The notes under the pieces: generated by a model
What the model was told of the DNA's origin: nothing
Databases searched by the model: none
What the model saw: the letters and a program-made list of their open reading frames with translations, nothing else
From: Prinsepia uniflora
Lineage: Eukaryota > Streptophyta > Magnoliopsida > Rosales > Rosaceae
Assembly (NCBI GenBank): GCA_032719365.1
Contig: CM064872.1
Span: 19,375,572-19,439,571, forward strand
Direction of reading: 5' to 3'
Length of the DNA stretch: 64,000 bases
Shown here: positions 1 through 12,494 of the stretch, in pieces
Layout: every line of letters begins with the position of its first letter
Position numbering within the stretch: the stretch's first letter is position 1
Position numbers and translations under genes: made by a program

Positions 1-74
1 GCATGTCTTTTCTGATATAACAATATTCATTCTTGCTATTTTAGCTTTCCAGTTTCTTAATTTATCAAGTGCAG

Positions 75-200
75 GGAAGATTCTTGGAGGAAAATCTTTT
101 CAATTATGTATCTTGGAGCAAATTTTATTGCTCATTAATTGAAACTAATGAAGATGGTGATTTTGATGAGGTGTTCTTTGTTTTTACATTTGGTTCATAA
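75..200 (+). other. Possible 3'-terminal exon of an unidentified gene entering from the left
   Basis: An acceptor-like site (pyrimidine-rich stretch ending in GTGCAG at 69-74) is followed by 41 open codons and TAA at 198-200. The peptide is aromatic and acidic (it contains EENLFNYVSWSKFYC and ETNEDGDFDE), unlike translated AT-rich noise. There is no ATG, so it would have to be a last exon whose gene lies left of the window. I do not recognise the family. It could equally be a chance frame or a gene relic. Confidence 0.25.
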
Positions 201-3200
201 TTAGTGTACTTCCTTTTTTTTTTTCCTTTTGGTGATATATTTAGTGAAGTGTACTGATTGTGTATATAGAACATTAATGTATGAAACTTCATATGAATTG
301 GGTAGAATTAATTTAGTTTCTCTATCAAGTTTTGGGAAGTATACAACTTAAAATATATATTATAATTAGCATATTGATAATATATCTATATATATATAGG
401 TATTTATTATTTTATTTTATTTTTTGAAAAAATATATAGCAAAGACATGCAAATGTATGCCCTAAATTGTTGTATGAATATTATTTACAGCATGTAATGT
501 TTGCCATAAAATCTATTTTGCGGCGCTCTTTTTAATTTGTGATGGCGTGTTTAAAGCATGCTGTAATTGATTTTGAGTTTTTACGGCATGAGTTTTTAAT
601 GTGCTATGATAACGTAATATGCGACCACAAAAGGCCACTTTTAGTGTAGCGTTATACAATGATTCATATGGGATTCGATTGAAACCCTATCGATTGACAA
701 CCTAGCTTACACATATGCAGCATGCATATACGTGGATATATCGGCCTCTATCATGCATGTATAGAGATGACTCACAATGATGATTTACAATTATTCATAG
801 CTGGAGGCTGGAGCCCTCTTAATCAAGATTAAGTGTAAGAACTACCAAATTTGGGAGGATTGAATGTCAGATTATGGATGATGAGAGGGCATAACCCTAT
901 CCCTTAATTTGTAGCCAGATTGTTACTGCTCCTGTGTGTAGAGTACCACAGCCATTATTAGCAAACATATGAAGACTTGAGAGTTGAGAGCAACAAAAGA
1001 TACCTACTATGTGCCTGAGGCATAGCCAGGAATTGAACGTAGGAGGCACTTTAGATGGATAAAACTAGTATGTCGTTCGACTGAAAGTGTTTAGAAATAA
1101 ATCTTCAATGATCTATTATTAAAGAAATTAATTTCAGAGGGTCATTTTTATATTTTTAAGAATCATAAACCGAAAAAAAAAATAGATATATACAAACGAT
1201 AATAATGGATGAGGGAAATATCATGGACGTACATGTATATATTTCTCATTTTTTCAATAAGTGATTGTGCATCTTTTATGTTGACTATCCAAAAAAGAAG
1301 AAATATTAAGCATAAAAGAAAAAAAAACCTTTAAATTATTAACAATGTTCGTCTAATTTGCACATATAAATATAAAATTGATATTACGAAAAATCGTTCA
1401 ATTAGGCTTTATAGATCTCTGATTCCTAATTTTAACATATTAAGTTAAGAATATTTTGACAATATTGAATTATAAGTATATTGATAATCGGTCTCCATTT
1501 TAAAATTAGAACAACAATTACTTAATTAAAAGCTTATTACACTAAATACACTAGAAACATGTCATCCAGTTTCACAGTACACCAGAAACTCGAAATTTGG
1601 CGCACTTTGCACTAGAAACATATACAACGTCAAAAGAGTTGCACCATTTAACTGTCTTAGTCGTTGATGACGTATAAGTTTGCAAATGTGGAAGCAATAT
1701 AGCATAGTAGGACCTAATAGACGAGGACATGTAGTGCGAAATAGAAATCAAAATCGAGAGCATTGAGAGAATACCAAATTGGAGAAATTCTCTTCTACTA
1801 GGGATTCCAATAAATTGGGGGAATAGTAGAAATTCGCAGTCAAATTGCGTGGGGATTACAGAGTTTTTAATCGAAGAGGAAGGCAACCTGAAAGAAGTTC
1901 GAGTTACAAGATGCTGATTCGTCGACGACCTGATGGAGTGTCACTCAATTATGGTAAGTGAAACTGAAAGTTCATGTTCCTGAATTTCTTTACTTCTTTA
2001 CTTCCCGTATTTTGTTGAAATGGAGACATAATATAGGGATATGGTCTCAAGCTAGGCAAATCCCACAAGTCCAGTCACAAAAAAAAAAAGTATAGTTGGC
2101 AATTCCAAAAAAAAAAAAAACTCAAGTCACCTGAAAATACAAAGGGAATGACAAAAGCCAAAACCAATGGCAAAGCGAAAGACAATCCACAAGGTTTGGC
2201 TTAAGAGGGAAAATGAATTGCTACCTCATTGACACCATTATTAGACATATACTAAATAGGAAACTAATTTTTGCTCATGCATTGGATTCATTTGGAGACA
2301 TTCGGTGTTTGTAGATTTTGTAAACATCTACTAGCTAGTGGTAGGTTTGTTAGACAAACAACGCTTGATTTCATTATGGTCCAGATTTGGATCACAATAT
2401 TATGCTCCTTTTATGTTCAAATTGTTATTGTCAAATACTATGCTTCTTTTTTATCGATTTTTATGCTCAAAGTGGCCACATTGGAGTCATCTTATGCTCA
2501 AAGCTTATGCTCCATTTCAATAAGATTCTCTAAATTCCATTATTCATAACATCCACCATTCATAATATCATACATCATACATAACATCCTACTACAAGCT
2601 CAAAGTTTTTTCTCAAACCTTACACATACATAATTCCAATCAATACAATCCAAGCCAACATAAATGCAATACTAAGCCTAAACACATTTCTCTTCTCATT
2701 CAATATTTGATCTTACCTTATGTCAAACTTCCTCAGCAACCTGAGAATTATTTTTGTTGACCTTTTGCACATATTCAGATCTAACCACTCCTAAAAGTCA
2801 CACCATCATCAATTGCATACATATAAATATAATTGAAAATTTCTTCCAAACTTGAAAATATTCAACCAAACCATTCTTGATTTTAAACACAACATCAACC
2901 ACAAAATCAAGTTCGAAGATTTTCAAACTCAAAACTCATACTCAAACTTGAAGGTCATAGTCAAACTCAAAAATCAAACCATTAGTTCTTGAACCAGTAT
3001 TATTGGTTTTACTCAAATTTGTGAATTCTTGAAAAATCACCAAGAGCCCTTAACTCTAACCATCGATTCTTTCCACACCAGGAAATTTTTATAACTATTT
3101 CTTGCTACATTTAATTTCATAATCCACAAATTCATACCTAAGTATGTCAAAATATTACTTACTTGAGAATCTGGACAAACAAGAAAGCTCATCTATGAGT

Positions 3201-3610
3201 TATCATTGGTCCATGATGTCATGATTGTGGCCATCTTCCCACAAATGCATCTTTGTTGCTACTCCCACCTTCCAATCATATCCATATCTCAATAGTAGCT
3301 GCCACTGCCTCTTCTCAGGATGCATTCCCCTTCAATTGAAAACCCTACAATACCCACGAATTTTGGTTGCCGATTTTTACTGTTCCCCAATTGGATCTTC
3401 TATCAATGCTCTCGATTTTGAGTTCCACCTCATTTTACATGTCCTTGTTATTTGTTCCCACTATACCACGTTGCTTCCACGTTTTTTACATTGCACATGT
3501 TCGTAATGAAAAGTAAGGCAAATTTCCAGTTCAGATGAATTTTGAGACTGACTGGTGTGTACTTAGTGCATTTGAGGTAATAAGCTTTACTTCAAATATA
3601 TAACTTCATA
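201..3610. other. AT-rich intergenic DNA, no supportable gene
   Basis: The open frames here are short and lack family motifs. A stretch at about 515-650 has GCGGCG and GGCATG words and ends in CCACTTTTAGTGTAGCG, which recalls the subterminal region and TAGTG end of CACTA transposons, but I found no partner end. At 1914-1951 a short frame starting ATG CTG ATT runs into GGTAAGTG, a good splice donor, and could be a first exon of an unknown transcript. Everything else looks like ordinary intergenic sequence. Confidence 0.4.
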
Positions 3611-3632
3611 ATATATATATATATATATATAT
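3611..3632. repeat. (AT)n microsatellite
   Basis: Uninterrupted AT dinucleotides. Confidence 0.9.
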
Positions 3633-3674
3633 TATAAGAAAGAAAAAAATGGAAACATCTTTCTTTTATACACA

Positions 3675-3813
3675 CCGATGCAGACGAGCGGCTAGCCTCT
3701 CAGGACGAGGGGGACACGGAGCTCGCGAGAACCTCAAAACCCCCAAGTTGAAACTTGTTCTCAGGTAACTCTGCTAGGCAGGGTTTGACAATGATCCTTC
3801 AGCAGGTTCACCT
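3675..3813 (-). pseudogene. Fragment of nuclear rDNA: end of 18S rRNA plus start of ITS1
   Basis: On the minus strand, 3813 to 3789 reads as the conserved 3' end of plant 18S rRNA (GGTGAACCTGC, then GAAGGATCATTG). It has one clear difference, T for G after CCTGC. It continues into an ITS1-like start (TCAAACCCTGCCTAGCAGA) and then GC-rich sequence down to about 3675. Base composition changes sharply at both ends against AT-rich flanks. It is a non-functional scrap of about 140 bp; the outer limit on the ITS1 side is approximate. Confidence 0.75.
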
Positions 3814-3948
3814 CCCTCCGCCCTTACTATGTGTATGAACATGATAATGCGGAAAAAAAATCTCTCATATCAAAATTTTAATAAACTTTATGACGACCTA
3901 TATACACTGAGAAAAATTAAGAAGCAAAGAAATGGTTATCCACTCAAT

Positions 3949-3979
3949 TAAATTGTAAGTTAGCTATTGGTTGTAGGAG

Positions 3980-4017
<38 letters not shown>

Positions 4018-4250
4018 TAAAAATAGTGCTAAATGGTTGACACCTTCTTTAAACTTTATCATAATTTTAGAAATTATTCATATACTTTAAAATTAGTGTT
4101 CCTCGTTCCTGATCTTTACATTAATGTTTCTGTTAGTCCCCTCTATCTATTTTTCGAACGAATCTCGTTTTAAAAAGGTAAAATTGTCAATTTATGTGCG
4201 TTTGACGTGACTTTTTTTAACGTAATTAATTTGGAGAGTAGATAAAGGGA
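3949..4250 (+). repeat. Dispersed repeat, left copy (partner at 20963)
   Basis: It starts TAAATTGTAAGTTAGCTATTGG, includes a TA then TG microsatellite (3980-4017), then GTTAAAAATA, CTTTAAACTTTA, TAATTTTAG and a run ending ATAATTAATTTGG-like. The same order of words occurs at 20963-21266. It is probably part of an old non-autonomous DNA transposon, but I could not define terminal inverted repeats. Confidence 0.6.
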
Positions 4251-4296
4251 CTAAGCAGAAATATTAGAATAAAGTTAAGGGAAAAGGGTTACGAAT

Positions 4297-4829
4297 TGTG
4301 GAACCATAAATCATTGAAAAATTGTGGAGCTGCCATGTGGCCCACAATGCCTGAAATGACCAAATTGCTTCTGACAATAATACTATTGACTTGTAGACAC
4401 CCACAGAGTAAATAATCTATTTAGCAGCTAAATACGTTATTTAATCGGGTTAAAAGTCTCTGTGATATTAATATTCTCTCCGAGAATTAATTGTCATTAT
4501 TCATAATGAGTCATTATTATAATTACTATATAATATATTTTATTATAAATATATTATTTATTAATTACAAACTCAACCGACCAATCAGAACACTTCGAGA
4601 CTCCCAAAGATTTCTTATAAATAGCGGAGCTCATTTTACTTTCCGAGTAATTCTGTTCAACGCTACTTATGCTCTTGAGATTTCTTTTTCGAAACTGACT
4701 TAAGCATTGGAGCATTCTTGGTCGAACACCCCCCAGGTCTCGATCATTGAACGAACGATAGCTTACTGTTTGCTTGTTTGTAGGGATCCTTGAGTCTTTT
4801 GAGTTTAAAGGACAAATTCTGCTTCAACA
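4297..4829 (+). repeat. 5' LTR of the Tat-like element
   Basis: It begins TGTGGAACC and ends TTCAACA just before the primer site. It matches 19217-19803 throughout, for example GTTAAAAGTCTC, CCAATCAGAAC, TATAAATAGCGGAGCTC and GTCTCGATCATTGAACGAA. It is shorter than the 3' copy because an AT-rich stretch is missing around 4500. Confidence 0.9.
4581..4623 (+). promoter_or_regulatory. LTR promoter: CCAAT box and TATA box
   Basis: CCAATCAG at 4581 and TATAAATA at 4616-4623 lie in the order of a pol II promoter inside the 5' LTR. The same pair is kept in the 3' LTR (TATAAATA at 19590-19597), which supports function in the parent element. Confidence 0.7.
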
Positions 4830-4850
4830 ATTGGTGCTTTCATTGAGAGC
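4830..4850 (+). other. Candidate primer-binding site of the Tat-like element
   Basis: ATTGGTGCTTTCATTGAGAG follows directly on the LTR, where a primer site must lie. I have not assigned the tRNA. Confidence 0.55.
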
Positions 4851-4974
4851 TTGAAGATATTCAAGAAGAAGCTCTCACGATCGTTTATCGTTCATCGTTC
4901 ATAACGTTGTTCAAAGATCTTGAACCTGTTTATTGTTCGACAACAACTTTCCATTCAAGATTCTCTGGACGATC

Positions 4975-6808
4975 ATGGCTAGGGTTCAACGATCCGTTCG
5001 TTCAGTCGGAGAAGGTGTTTCTACCTCAACTGCTCAGATAATGAATAAAGCTCACAGAGACTCTAGAGGAACGCCCAATGCATCCCCGACGTGTGGCTAT
5101 AGAGCGCCCATGGAGACGCAAAGAAGGATGCCAACCTTCAGTTTCGGAGTGTTCCCATCTCCAACAAACCAAGTGCTTGCGCTAGGGGAAAGAACTTCAA
5201 CCTTGCAGAAAACAAGCGGGCGGATGGTGGGAGGAGCATCAAGGCAGAGTCAGCCCACTGCGAACATGAATCTGCGGGACTTCCTAGATGGGTGCCACGA
5301 CAGTGACTCCTGGTAGAAATAACAGCTCAACGACCAGAGAGAAATTCCACCTCACGTGGAAGACAGGAGAATGTTTCAAGGCGTGTAGGGAAGGAAGCAG
5401 TCAGATGCTGAACAATGTCTCGGGACACCTCGTTAAGTGACTTCGGCGAAGAAAGTCGCACCCGCAAGGAAAAGAGTCTGCAACGTCCAAGGCCATCAGT
5501 GCATGAGCGGCTGGGAAGTTAGGCCGGGACAACTTCACGAGTGGAGCGCTCACATGGGAGCAGAAAGGAACATCAGACTCCACATAAAGCCCTAAGACAA
5601 TCTGACAATCGCAATGAAGGGAAAGATGAGGCTTGCTCACCTACGCTACCTCAGAGGTCAAGAGGAGAGGCACAAGGAGGTTCCCAGCGGATATTGCTTA
5701 ATGACTCACTGCCTCAGGGAGGTGTGCTGCGAGCTAATGACGTTCAAAGGATGTTGGACCGATACCTTCGTATTCAACGAGATGGAAATCTAGAGGATGA
5801 TCTACATCGTCAGATTCAGATGTCCACACCCTTCGTGAGGGATATTGAAGAGGTGCCATTCCCTCAAAGGTTTGTGACGCCAAACTTCAATTCATTCAAA
5901 GGAAATTCTAACCCGGTGAAGCATATGGACTACTACCGGGGAGTTATAGTCCCCCACAGACACAACGATGCACTTATGTGCAAGATGTTTCAAGCCTCCC
6001 TACAAGGCCAATCCATGACGTGGTTCAATCATCTCCCTCGGAGGTCGATTGCATCTTTTGGAGAGTTGGCTCTAGCGTTTGTGAAGGAGTACTCCCAACT
6101 TCGTACGGTTAAGGTAAAGGAGACCATTTCTTCTCCATCTAGAAGTGACCAAAAAAGAGCCTCCAACATTTCATTCGGAGGTACTGCAAGGAAAAGTCTC
6201 GAATCGTTGGCTGCAGCGACCTTGTTGCTGTAATGGCGTTCAAACAAGGGCTTCCCCAGGACAGCTAGCTCTAGGGAGACATTGTCATGGGCAATGCACG
6301 AAGTCGCACCAAGACGCTCTCTCAAGCGGAGCGTCATGCATGCTGGGAGGATGAAAAGTGTGCTCTGCATACACCAGATCATGCCGAGACGAGCGAGAAA
6401 ACCTCCAAACCGTCATCACCACGCAAAAAGGATGTTAGTGGAAAATTTTCACACGGGGGGTTCAACAAACGCAAGACGAACCAACCTCCTAATGTCTTAA
6501 CCATCGAGAAGCCTAATATCCAATTCACAATACCAGTCCATCAGATCCACAATGAGATAAAGGACAAACCTGGTTCAAGACGCTAGAGCTGGTAAAAGGC
6601 AATCAAGAGAATACCGATAAGACGAAGTGGTGTTCCTACCACGAGACATTATGGGCATAACATTGAGAAATGCATATCCTTCGAGAGATATCTCCGGAAT
6701 CTCATCAAAGAAGGGCATTGCACTGAGTACGTCAACGGGAAAGTCGTGGATCGATCCGCAGAAAAAGAACCTAAGGATCCAGCTTCAAAAGTGAACCGCA
6801 TCAACTAG
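4975..6808 (+). pseudogene. Broken gag of the Tat-like element
   Basis: The N-terminal frame starts at ATG 4975 and stops at 5314-5316. A second frame from 5541 holds the retrotransposon gag core (about 5820-6110: STPFVRDIEEVPFPQRF, HMDYYRG, ALMCKMFQASLQGQSMTWF, LPRRSIASFGEL), the usual pattern of plant gypsy capsid proteins. After about 6145 the reading frame changes, with a further frame at 6287-6586. At about 6620-6810 another frame resembles the zinc-finger-proximal gag tail (KWCSYHET, then a stretch ending GHCTEYVNGKVVD). At least three frame breaks make it non-functional. The LARD is inserted 28 bp later. Confidence 0.8.
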
Positions 6809-6836
6809 CTGCATCTCAAAATTAGAGAGACATAGA

Positions 6837-9113
6837 TGTCAGGACTCGTCCCAAATCCCCAGAATGTGGGACGCGCCTGATCCCGTCTGAAACAAACTAT
6901 CAGACCAGGGAAAATTCCGTCTCTAGCCCTCACCGGGGCTTCCAAAGTACTCCAGGATCTTAGGAGGAAGAGTGTGATTTCTCGATATCTGCTACAGCCC
7001 GCATCCGCGATCAACCTGAAGGGCAATAAAACATTGAAAGTCATGAGTGGACAAAATAATATTTTAATAAAACGTTTTCACATATAGACATTTATGCCCT
7101 TCACTAAAAGCATATGCATGCATTCTATAACCATTTTCCAAAACGTTCATCAAACCACTTGAAAACATTCTCAAAACCTTTCAAGGGTTCATGCCCGGTC
7201 CCCATAAACCGTCATGACCTATAAAAACCTTTCAAGGGTTCATGCCGGTCCCCATAAACCGTCATGAACCATAAATCCATTTATGGGTCCCCAACCCGAA
7301 ATCACAAAAATCCGTAAATCCAAACATGTGGGAACTCAGCCCAAATCATTCTCAATGAAATACCAAAACATACAATACGGGGGTCTCTGCCCCAAACCAT
7401 TTCCAAAATATCAAATTCGGGGTCTCCGCCCCAAATCACTTTCTAAAACATGGAACACAGGGTCTCTGCCCCCAAATCACTTTCATAAAACCTCATATGT
7501 ATCAACATACGTATAACCCATCCGCAGCACTTCTGAGAAGATTCCAACTCGGGCCACACAACCCCTAGGGAACACATCCCCGATATATGTCTTGATTCAT
7601 CTCTATACTAGTGTGCACACCACTCGGGGTCTCACTCCAAGTTTTTCCCCAGGAATTCTCCAACTGGGAGGCTCTATCTTTGGATTGAGTACGAGCTCTA
7701 TCTCCGGATCTAGTCCGAACATCTCTCTGGAATCTGATCCGGGACCACATCATAACTTCCACTCCTAAAACAAGATCCCTATGAGGATACCCATTCTGCT
7801 CTGTGGATCGTGACTCTCCAGGTCGACGTCTGGAGGAGACCATTTAAATCATATGGTCAAATACTACCTTTCTTTCTCAAAACATATTTCAACTGGGTCT
7901 CATACCCGATTCATCTCAATAGGATTCCTCGAATCTGATTCAAATCCATTTCACAGGCCTCGGCCTAAATCCACAGTTCAACAGGGTCTCATGCCCGAAT
8001 TCTCATTTCATAAATTGAACTGGGACTCAAGCCCGATGTTACAATCAACATGGCCTCTAACCCGATATCATGACTAACTGGGCCCTAAGCGCGAAACCAT
8101 AAAGCAACGGGGCCTCAAGCCCGATTTCACAACCAACGGGGCCTCAAGCTCGATACTATAGTCAAAGGGGCCTCCAACCCAATATTACAACCAAATGAGC
8201 CTCAAGCCCGAACTCGTAAACCAACGGGACCCTCGGTCCGATCGTATAACTCAAATGGACCCTCGGTCCGATTCCTCATCAAATCAAATGGACTCCAAGT
8301 CTGAGAGTTTGTAAATCAAATGGGCCTTGTTCCCAATTTCATATTTCCAAATACAAAATCCATCCATTAAATCATTATTGAAAACGCAGTACGCAAAGGT
8401 ACGACATAAAGCTGAAAACCTCGAAAACGTGCAAATATGTCGATCCTAAGCTACCACAATCAAATGAACTCATGGCATTACAAAACATATATTAAAACAC
8501 TTAAAAAAATTATGCATGCATCGAACTCATAAAACAAGTCCACTCACAGATCGTCCGAAGTCGCACCTCGATACGCGTGTCATAAGCCTCTCCCGGGCCA
8601 ATCGTAGCCTCCGCGATTCCCAAACCTGTCCAAATCATAATAGAAGGTTATTAACTACTTAGATAACCCCTCATTAAAGTCCCGTAATTTTTTGGAATTT
8701 CTAACTACTTTTAAACGCGAACATAAACCTTCGGACGTCCCGAACTATATTAAAACGATGTCTGATTTACACGAAACCAGTCCCAAAATGTTCGTTACAT
8801 AGAATAGATGATTTCATGTGTAGAACACATCCCCAAAAACCTCACCACGCGTCGGAAAATCATAACTTCTTCCTCGAATGTCGGAATCGAGCGTTCCACC
8901 TGTCTATGAACTCGTGACGTCCCGAACTACATCACAGTCATCGGCCAAAGTCCATTTAACTGACTGAACAAAAAGTCAACAATTCGCCCATTCCAAGGGC
9001 AAAATCGTCATTTCGCCCTGCTTGTCCGCTAATCCTCGTCTAATCCCCGATTAGCGAGGCTAATCCGTCATTAATTCTTAATTAATCCCTATAATTCGGG
9101 ACGGGTCGTTACA
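6837..9113 (-). repeat. 3' LTR of the LARD, internally deleted
   Basis: On minus it starts TGTAACGACCCGTCCCGAAT (9113 down) and ends GGGACGAGTCCTGACA. It is 2277 bp against 3181 bp for its partner. The shortfall is one deletion of about 0.9 kb at about 8850, which removes the segment corresponding to about 14533-15430. That segment is present in several other LTRs here, so loss rather than gain is the likely direction. Confidence 0.85.
7376..8335 (-). repeat. Array of short hairpin words in the LARD 3' LTR
   Basis: Units of about 25-40 bp each carry a short inverted repeat, e.g. GGGT-CTCAT-ACCC (7895-7907), GGGC-CTCAA-GCCC (8110-8122), GGACC-CTC-GGTCC (8227-8239) and GACT-CCA-AGTC (8291-8301). 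The stems differ between units but stay complementary. Confidence 0.7.
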
Positions 9114-9905
9114 ATTTTCCCCCTTTAAAGAATTTCGTCCTCGAAATTCAAATCGACCCGATTCCACAACCAAATTGTGGAATCCAACCATGTCCTACTA
9201 CTCAGGTCGTAGCACCACACACGAAAGTATCTGTGTAAAAGTACATGTGCGATACACATGTCGTACTCGTCGGTACGTACCGTTACCGAAGCCTCCAAAG
9301 CTCCAATTCATTTTTGAGAACTACACGTCTGCTCGTACGTCTCACTAGAGACAGAATGTCGACACTCGTTGATCGCGCCTGTCACTCACATTAACAGGTC
9401 ACCAATACCATACTGACATTCCAACAGCTTTTCAGTCTAACACTCTGACACATTCCATCCTACAGTCGTCAGGGTGAAATACGCACTCCCACTAAGGGCT
9501 ATCACCTCCAAGTGCTCAGCATCTGACCAGACAACATTCTCTAGATCCTGCCATCACAATGGCACGAATTCCATCTCACGGGTCATACTCTAACCTATGT
9601 CCATATTGACTCTCTTTAGAGTCCCATCACTCCATATCAATTCAAACTCGTCGGATACCGATCAATCTGTTACCACGATATGTCACGACTTCGTGACCAG
9701 CCGACAACTCCCGGCTCCACTGCGCTTGGCTGCTCTACTTTGATCTCGACTCGTTCTCGAGTCCTTGTATCGTATCTCGCATCACTTAGTGATCTCCGCT
9801 GACATCTAGGCTCACCTTGAGTCTCCAAATTTTCACTATCGGATCAAATCCGATCGACACTCATGTCCATCTAGGACTCTATCCAATCTACAACATACTC
9901 ATACT

Positions 9906-9975
9906 CCCGGGCACTTTCAACCCGAGATACCGGTTGACCGCCCGGGCACTTTCAACCCGAGATACCGGTTGACCG
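9906..9975. repeat. 35-bp tandem duplication in the LARD interior
   Basis: Two identical 35-bp units start CCCGGGCACTTTCAACCCGA, at 9906 and 9941. Confidence 0.9.
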
Positions 9976-12374
9976 TGGTCAATCCCATCGTCCAACGTGC
10001 ACAACATACCAGTGCACCCACATCACATCAACATCGGGGTGTCTCCCGACTTACTCAGGCAACTTCCAACCACATACTACTGTCCGCGTTCCAACCATGG
10101 TCTGGACCCCAACTGTCCGTCACCAAGTGAACATCAATCCATCACCTCGGACACTCACTCGCCACCTCCTATGACGCTAAGCATCATCTACTCGTCAAGT
10201 CAATAAAATTTGACCCACAGCCTAGGTGTTCGGTTCTTACACCCACTTTGAACCCCTTAGCTATCATATCACTCCTCGTCGTCCCACCTAGGGACGAATC
10301 CAGGAGAATCCAAGATGATGACATCAAAATTCATCCTATGTCATCTTCCGGCACCCAGCACTATCTACTAAAGAGTCACATTTAGTGACCTCGGAATATC
10401 CACCTCCAATGCGGAATCAAGCACTCCTCTCAACGTCTCAATCATGACTTCTCTTGATTCCGAAGTTCCAATCACGTTGTAAACATGTTTCTTTTGCATT
10501 TACTGAGCTCACTCATTACACGAGTATTCCCGTGTCCTATCGGAAAACAATTTACAAGTCCTCAACTCTGGAGGTATGGTCAACCGTAGTCAACCAAAAC
10601 CAATCCGCAATGGACTCTCAAGTCCTTAACTCAACCGGACACCATCCACGCGTCTGTGAATACTGTTTAAGCAGGTACACTCATTCCAAGTGGAATTCAC
10701 ACGACTCAAGGTTAAATCTTGTATACTATTTACGGATGTGCCTAAACGGCCCCCAACACTCGCATCTCGTACCTTTAATCAACATGATCCAACTTTGACT
10801 CACAGAATTGGTCGGAATCCACTGACATCGGTCGGTAGGCTAAACAGATCGCAACGTCTGTCGTGATCTGAAGCCGAATCTCTGCGTACTACCATATCTA
10901 ACCAACCTACCCATCCGTCATGTGACGTCACTCATGTCATCCGTTTATATCTTTTCATTTGAATGCCACTTAGGCATTTCTACCTTTAACGTTACCACTC
11001 CTGGGCACACACTCGCGCCCCAAGTCCCGTGTCATCAGGGATCTGGTCATCAAACCAAGTACTCCTGGTGCCTCATACTGAGCCACTTGGGATCCTCTTT
11101 GTCCCGCTCAGTGCCCACCAAACTCGCATGCTCGCCACTCTGGGTACATCTACTATCTCGTCGGCACACCGATTCACACGTCCCAACTCTTATGGGATCA
11201 ACTCCAACACTCACACTCGTGTAATCCATCAAAGGATATCTAGGGCACCTGTCACTCATCCAGGTATATCCTACTCGTCACAGTCACCTCACAGAGGTAA
11301 AGTGGCAAGTGTACCAACGCCCACCTCAGCGTCTCATTCTGCGATCGCACTCAGCCGTAACTGAGTCGAATCCAGAATCAATGCTCATACTGTGCGTCAC
11401 TTACGCACCTCGTATCATCGTCACGACTAACGAATGGTAACCTGAGTCTATCTAACTCGATAAGACTCGACCACGTCCATGATACCAGCGTCTACCACAA
11501 CCACCTGCAGACCAATCTCAAAAACACTCTACTATCGAGACTCCAAATCTGTGCGGTAGTCGACCGTCGTTACCAACCACTCCCCATGCAACATCCACCG
11601 ATCGGTCCACCTCAGGATTCCAAATCTTATCTCACAATGGTACTCGTGAATCAGATCCCCTCATTTTACATAGTGTTGGGCCAATCACTCTCGAACTGGG
11701 GTAGTCATGAACCCGGCTGCTCACTGCAGTACATACACCCTGACCGATTCACCGCTCTCGACTCCGAAGAGTCGTCGTACTCCAATACTAGTACCCAAAC
11801 AACCAGTAACCACACTGTGAGGATCTCATCCTCTCGTAACTCGACGGCTCTCAGCTGTTGGCCTCCACAAGAACTTGGCCATACTCCGTGAAAACTAAAC
11901 AACGGCTACATGTCGTAATCGTATCATATTGTGCCACACGACAGCCACTCCGACCATCTCCTACTGGTCGACATCCCTCCTATTACCAACAATCTCACTC
12001 GGGTCAACCGTGACCTCAGCTACTCTCTGCTGCGCACTCTCCATTCCGACATGACACGACCGACAACGGTCTCGACATAGAAGTCGTCATACGGTGTCTA
12101 CTAGTCCACTGGGTCCTACTCACCAGTGACATTACGGCTCTAAGCCGTTGGATTCACACGAATACCGATCCTACTTGGGATCCACTTCCTCGATATACAC
12201 GGCATGTACGGCATAGGATGCCAATCTTACCTCAAACTATCGCACCACGTGTCAAACACAATCTAATTATGGTTCGATTCTACCGAATCCTCATACTAAT
12301 ACCCTAACTATCAGGTTGATGACGGGTTGTTACGACTGCAGAGACATCACATCCTCGACCTACGCGCACTCCAC

Positions 12375-12494
12375 GCTCTGATACCACTTGGTATCAGACT
12401 ACCATGAGTATCAAATGACCCAACCTACTCTGATACCACTTGGTATCAGAGTACTATGAGTATCAGATGAGTCAACCTCGCTCAGATATCACTT
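12375..12494 (-). repeat. Amplified primer-binding-site region of the LARD
   Basis: On minus, TGGTATCAGAGC (initiator-Met tRNA type primer site) lies at 12386-12375. Two 57-bp-scale units follow, each with TCTGATACC-ACTT-GGTATCAGA, and a third decayed form (AAGTGATATCTGAGC) abuts the LTR at 12494. The site that touches the LTR is therefore the worst match, and intact copies sit 50-110 bp inside. Confidence 0.75.

Larger units (their letters stand above)
9114..12494 (-). other. Non-coding interior of the LARD
   Basis: Read on minus, the end next to the 3' LTR has the gypsy-like TTTCGAGGACGAAATTC followed by a purine tract (AAAGGGGGAAAAT) directly against TGTAACGACC. No frame shows gag, protease, RT or integrase motifs; the open frames are short and unrelated. 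The plus strand is pyrimidine-rich with many TCG and ACT words and local repeats. Its left 300 bp resemble 56045-56361, so two LARD-like families share this end. Confidence 0.7.

Noticed and set aside
7376..8335. Regular short repeats resembling a CRISPR array
   Set aside because: Units vary in length and sequence, there is no fixed repeat with unique spacers and no cas genes, and the genome is a plant.
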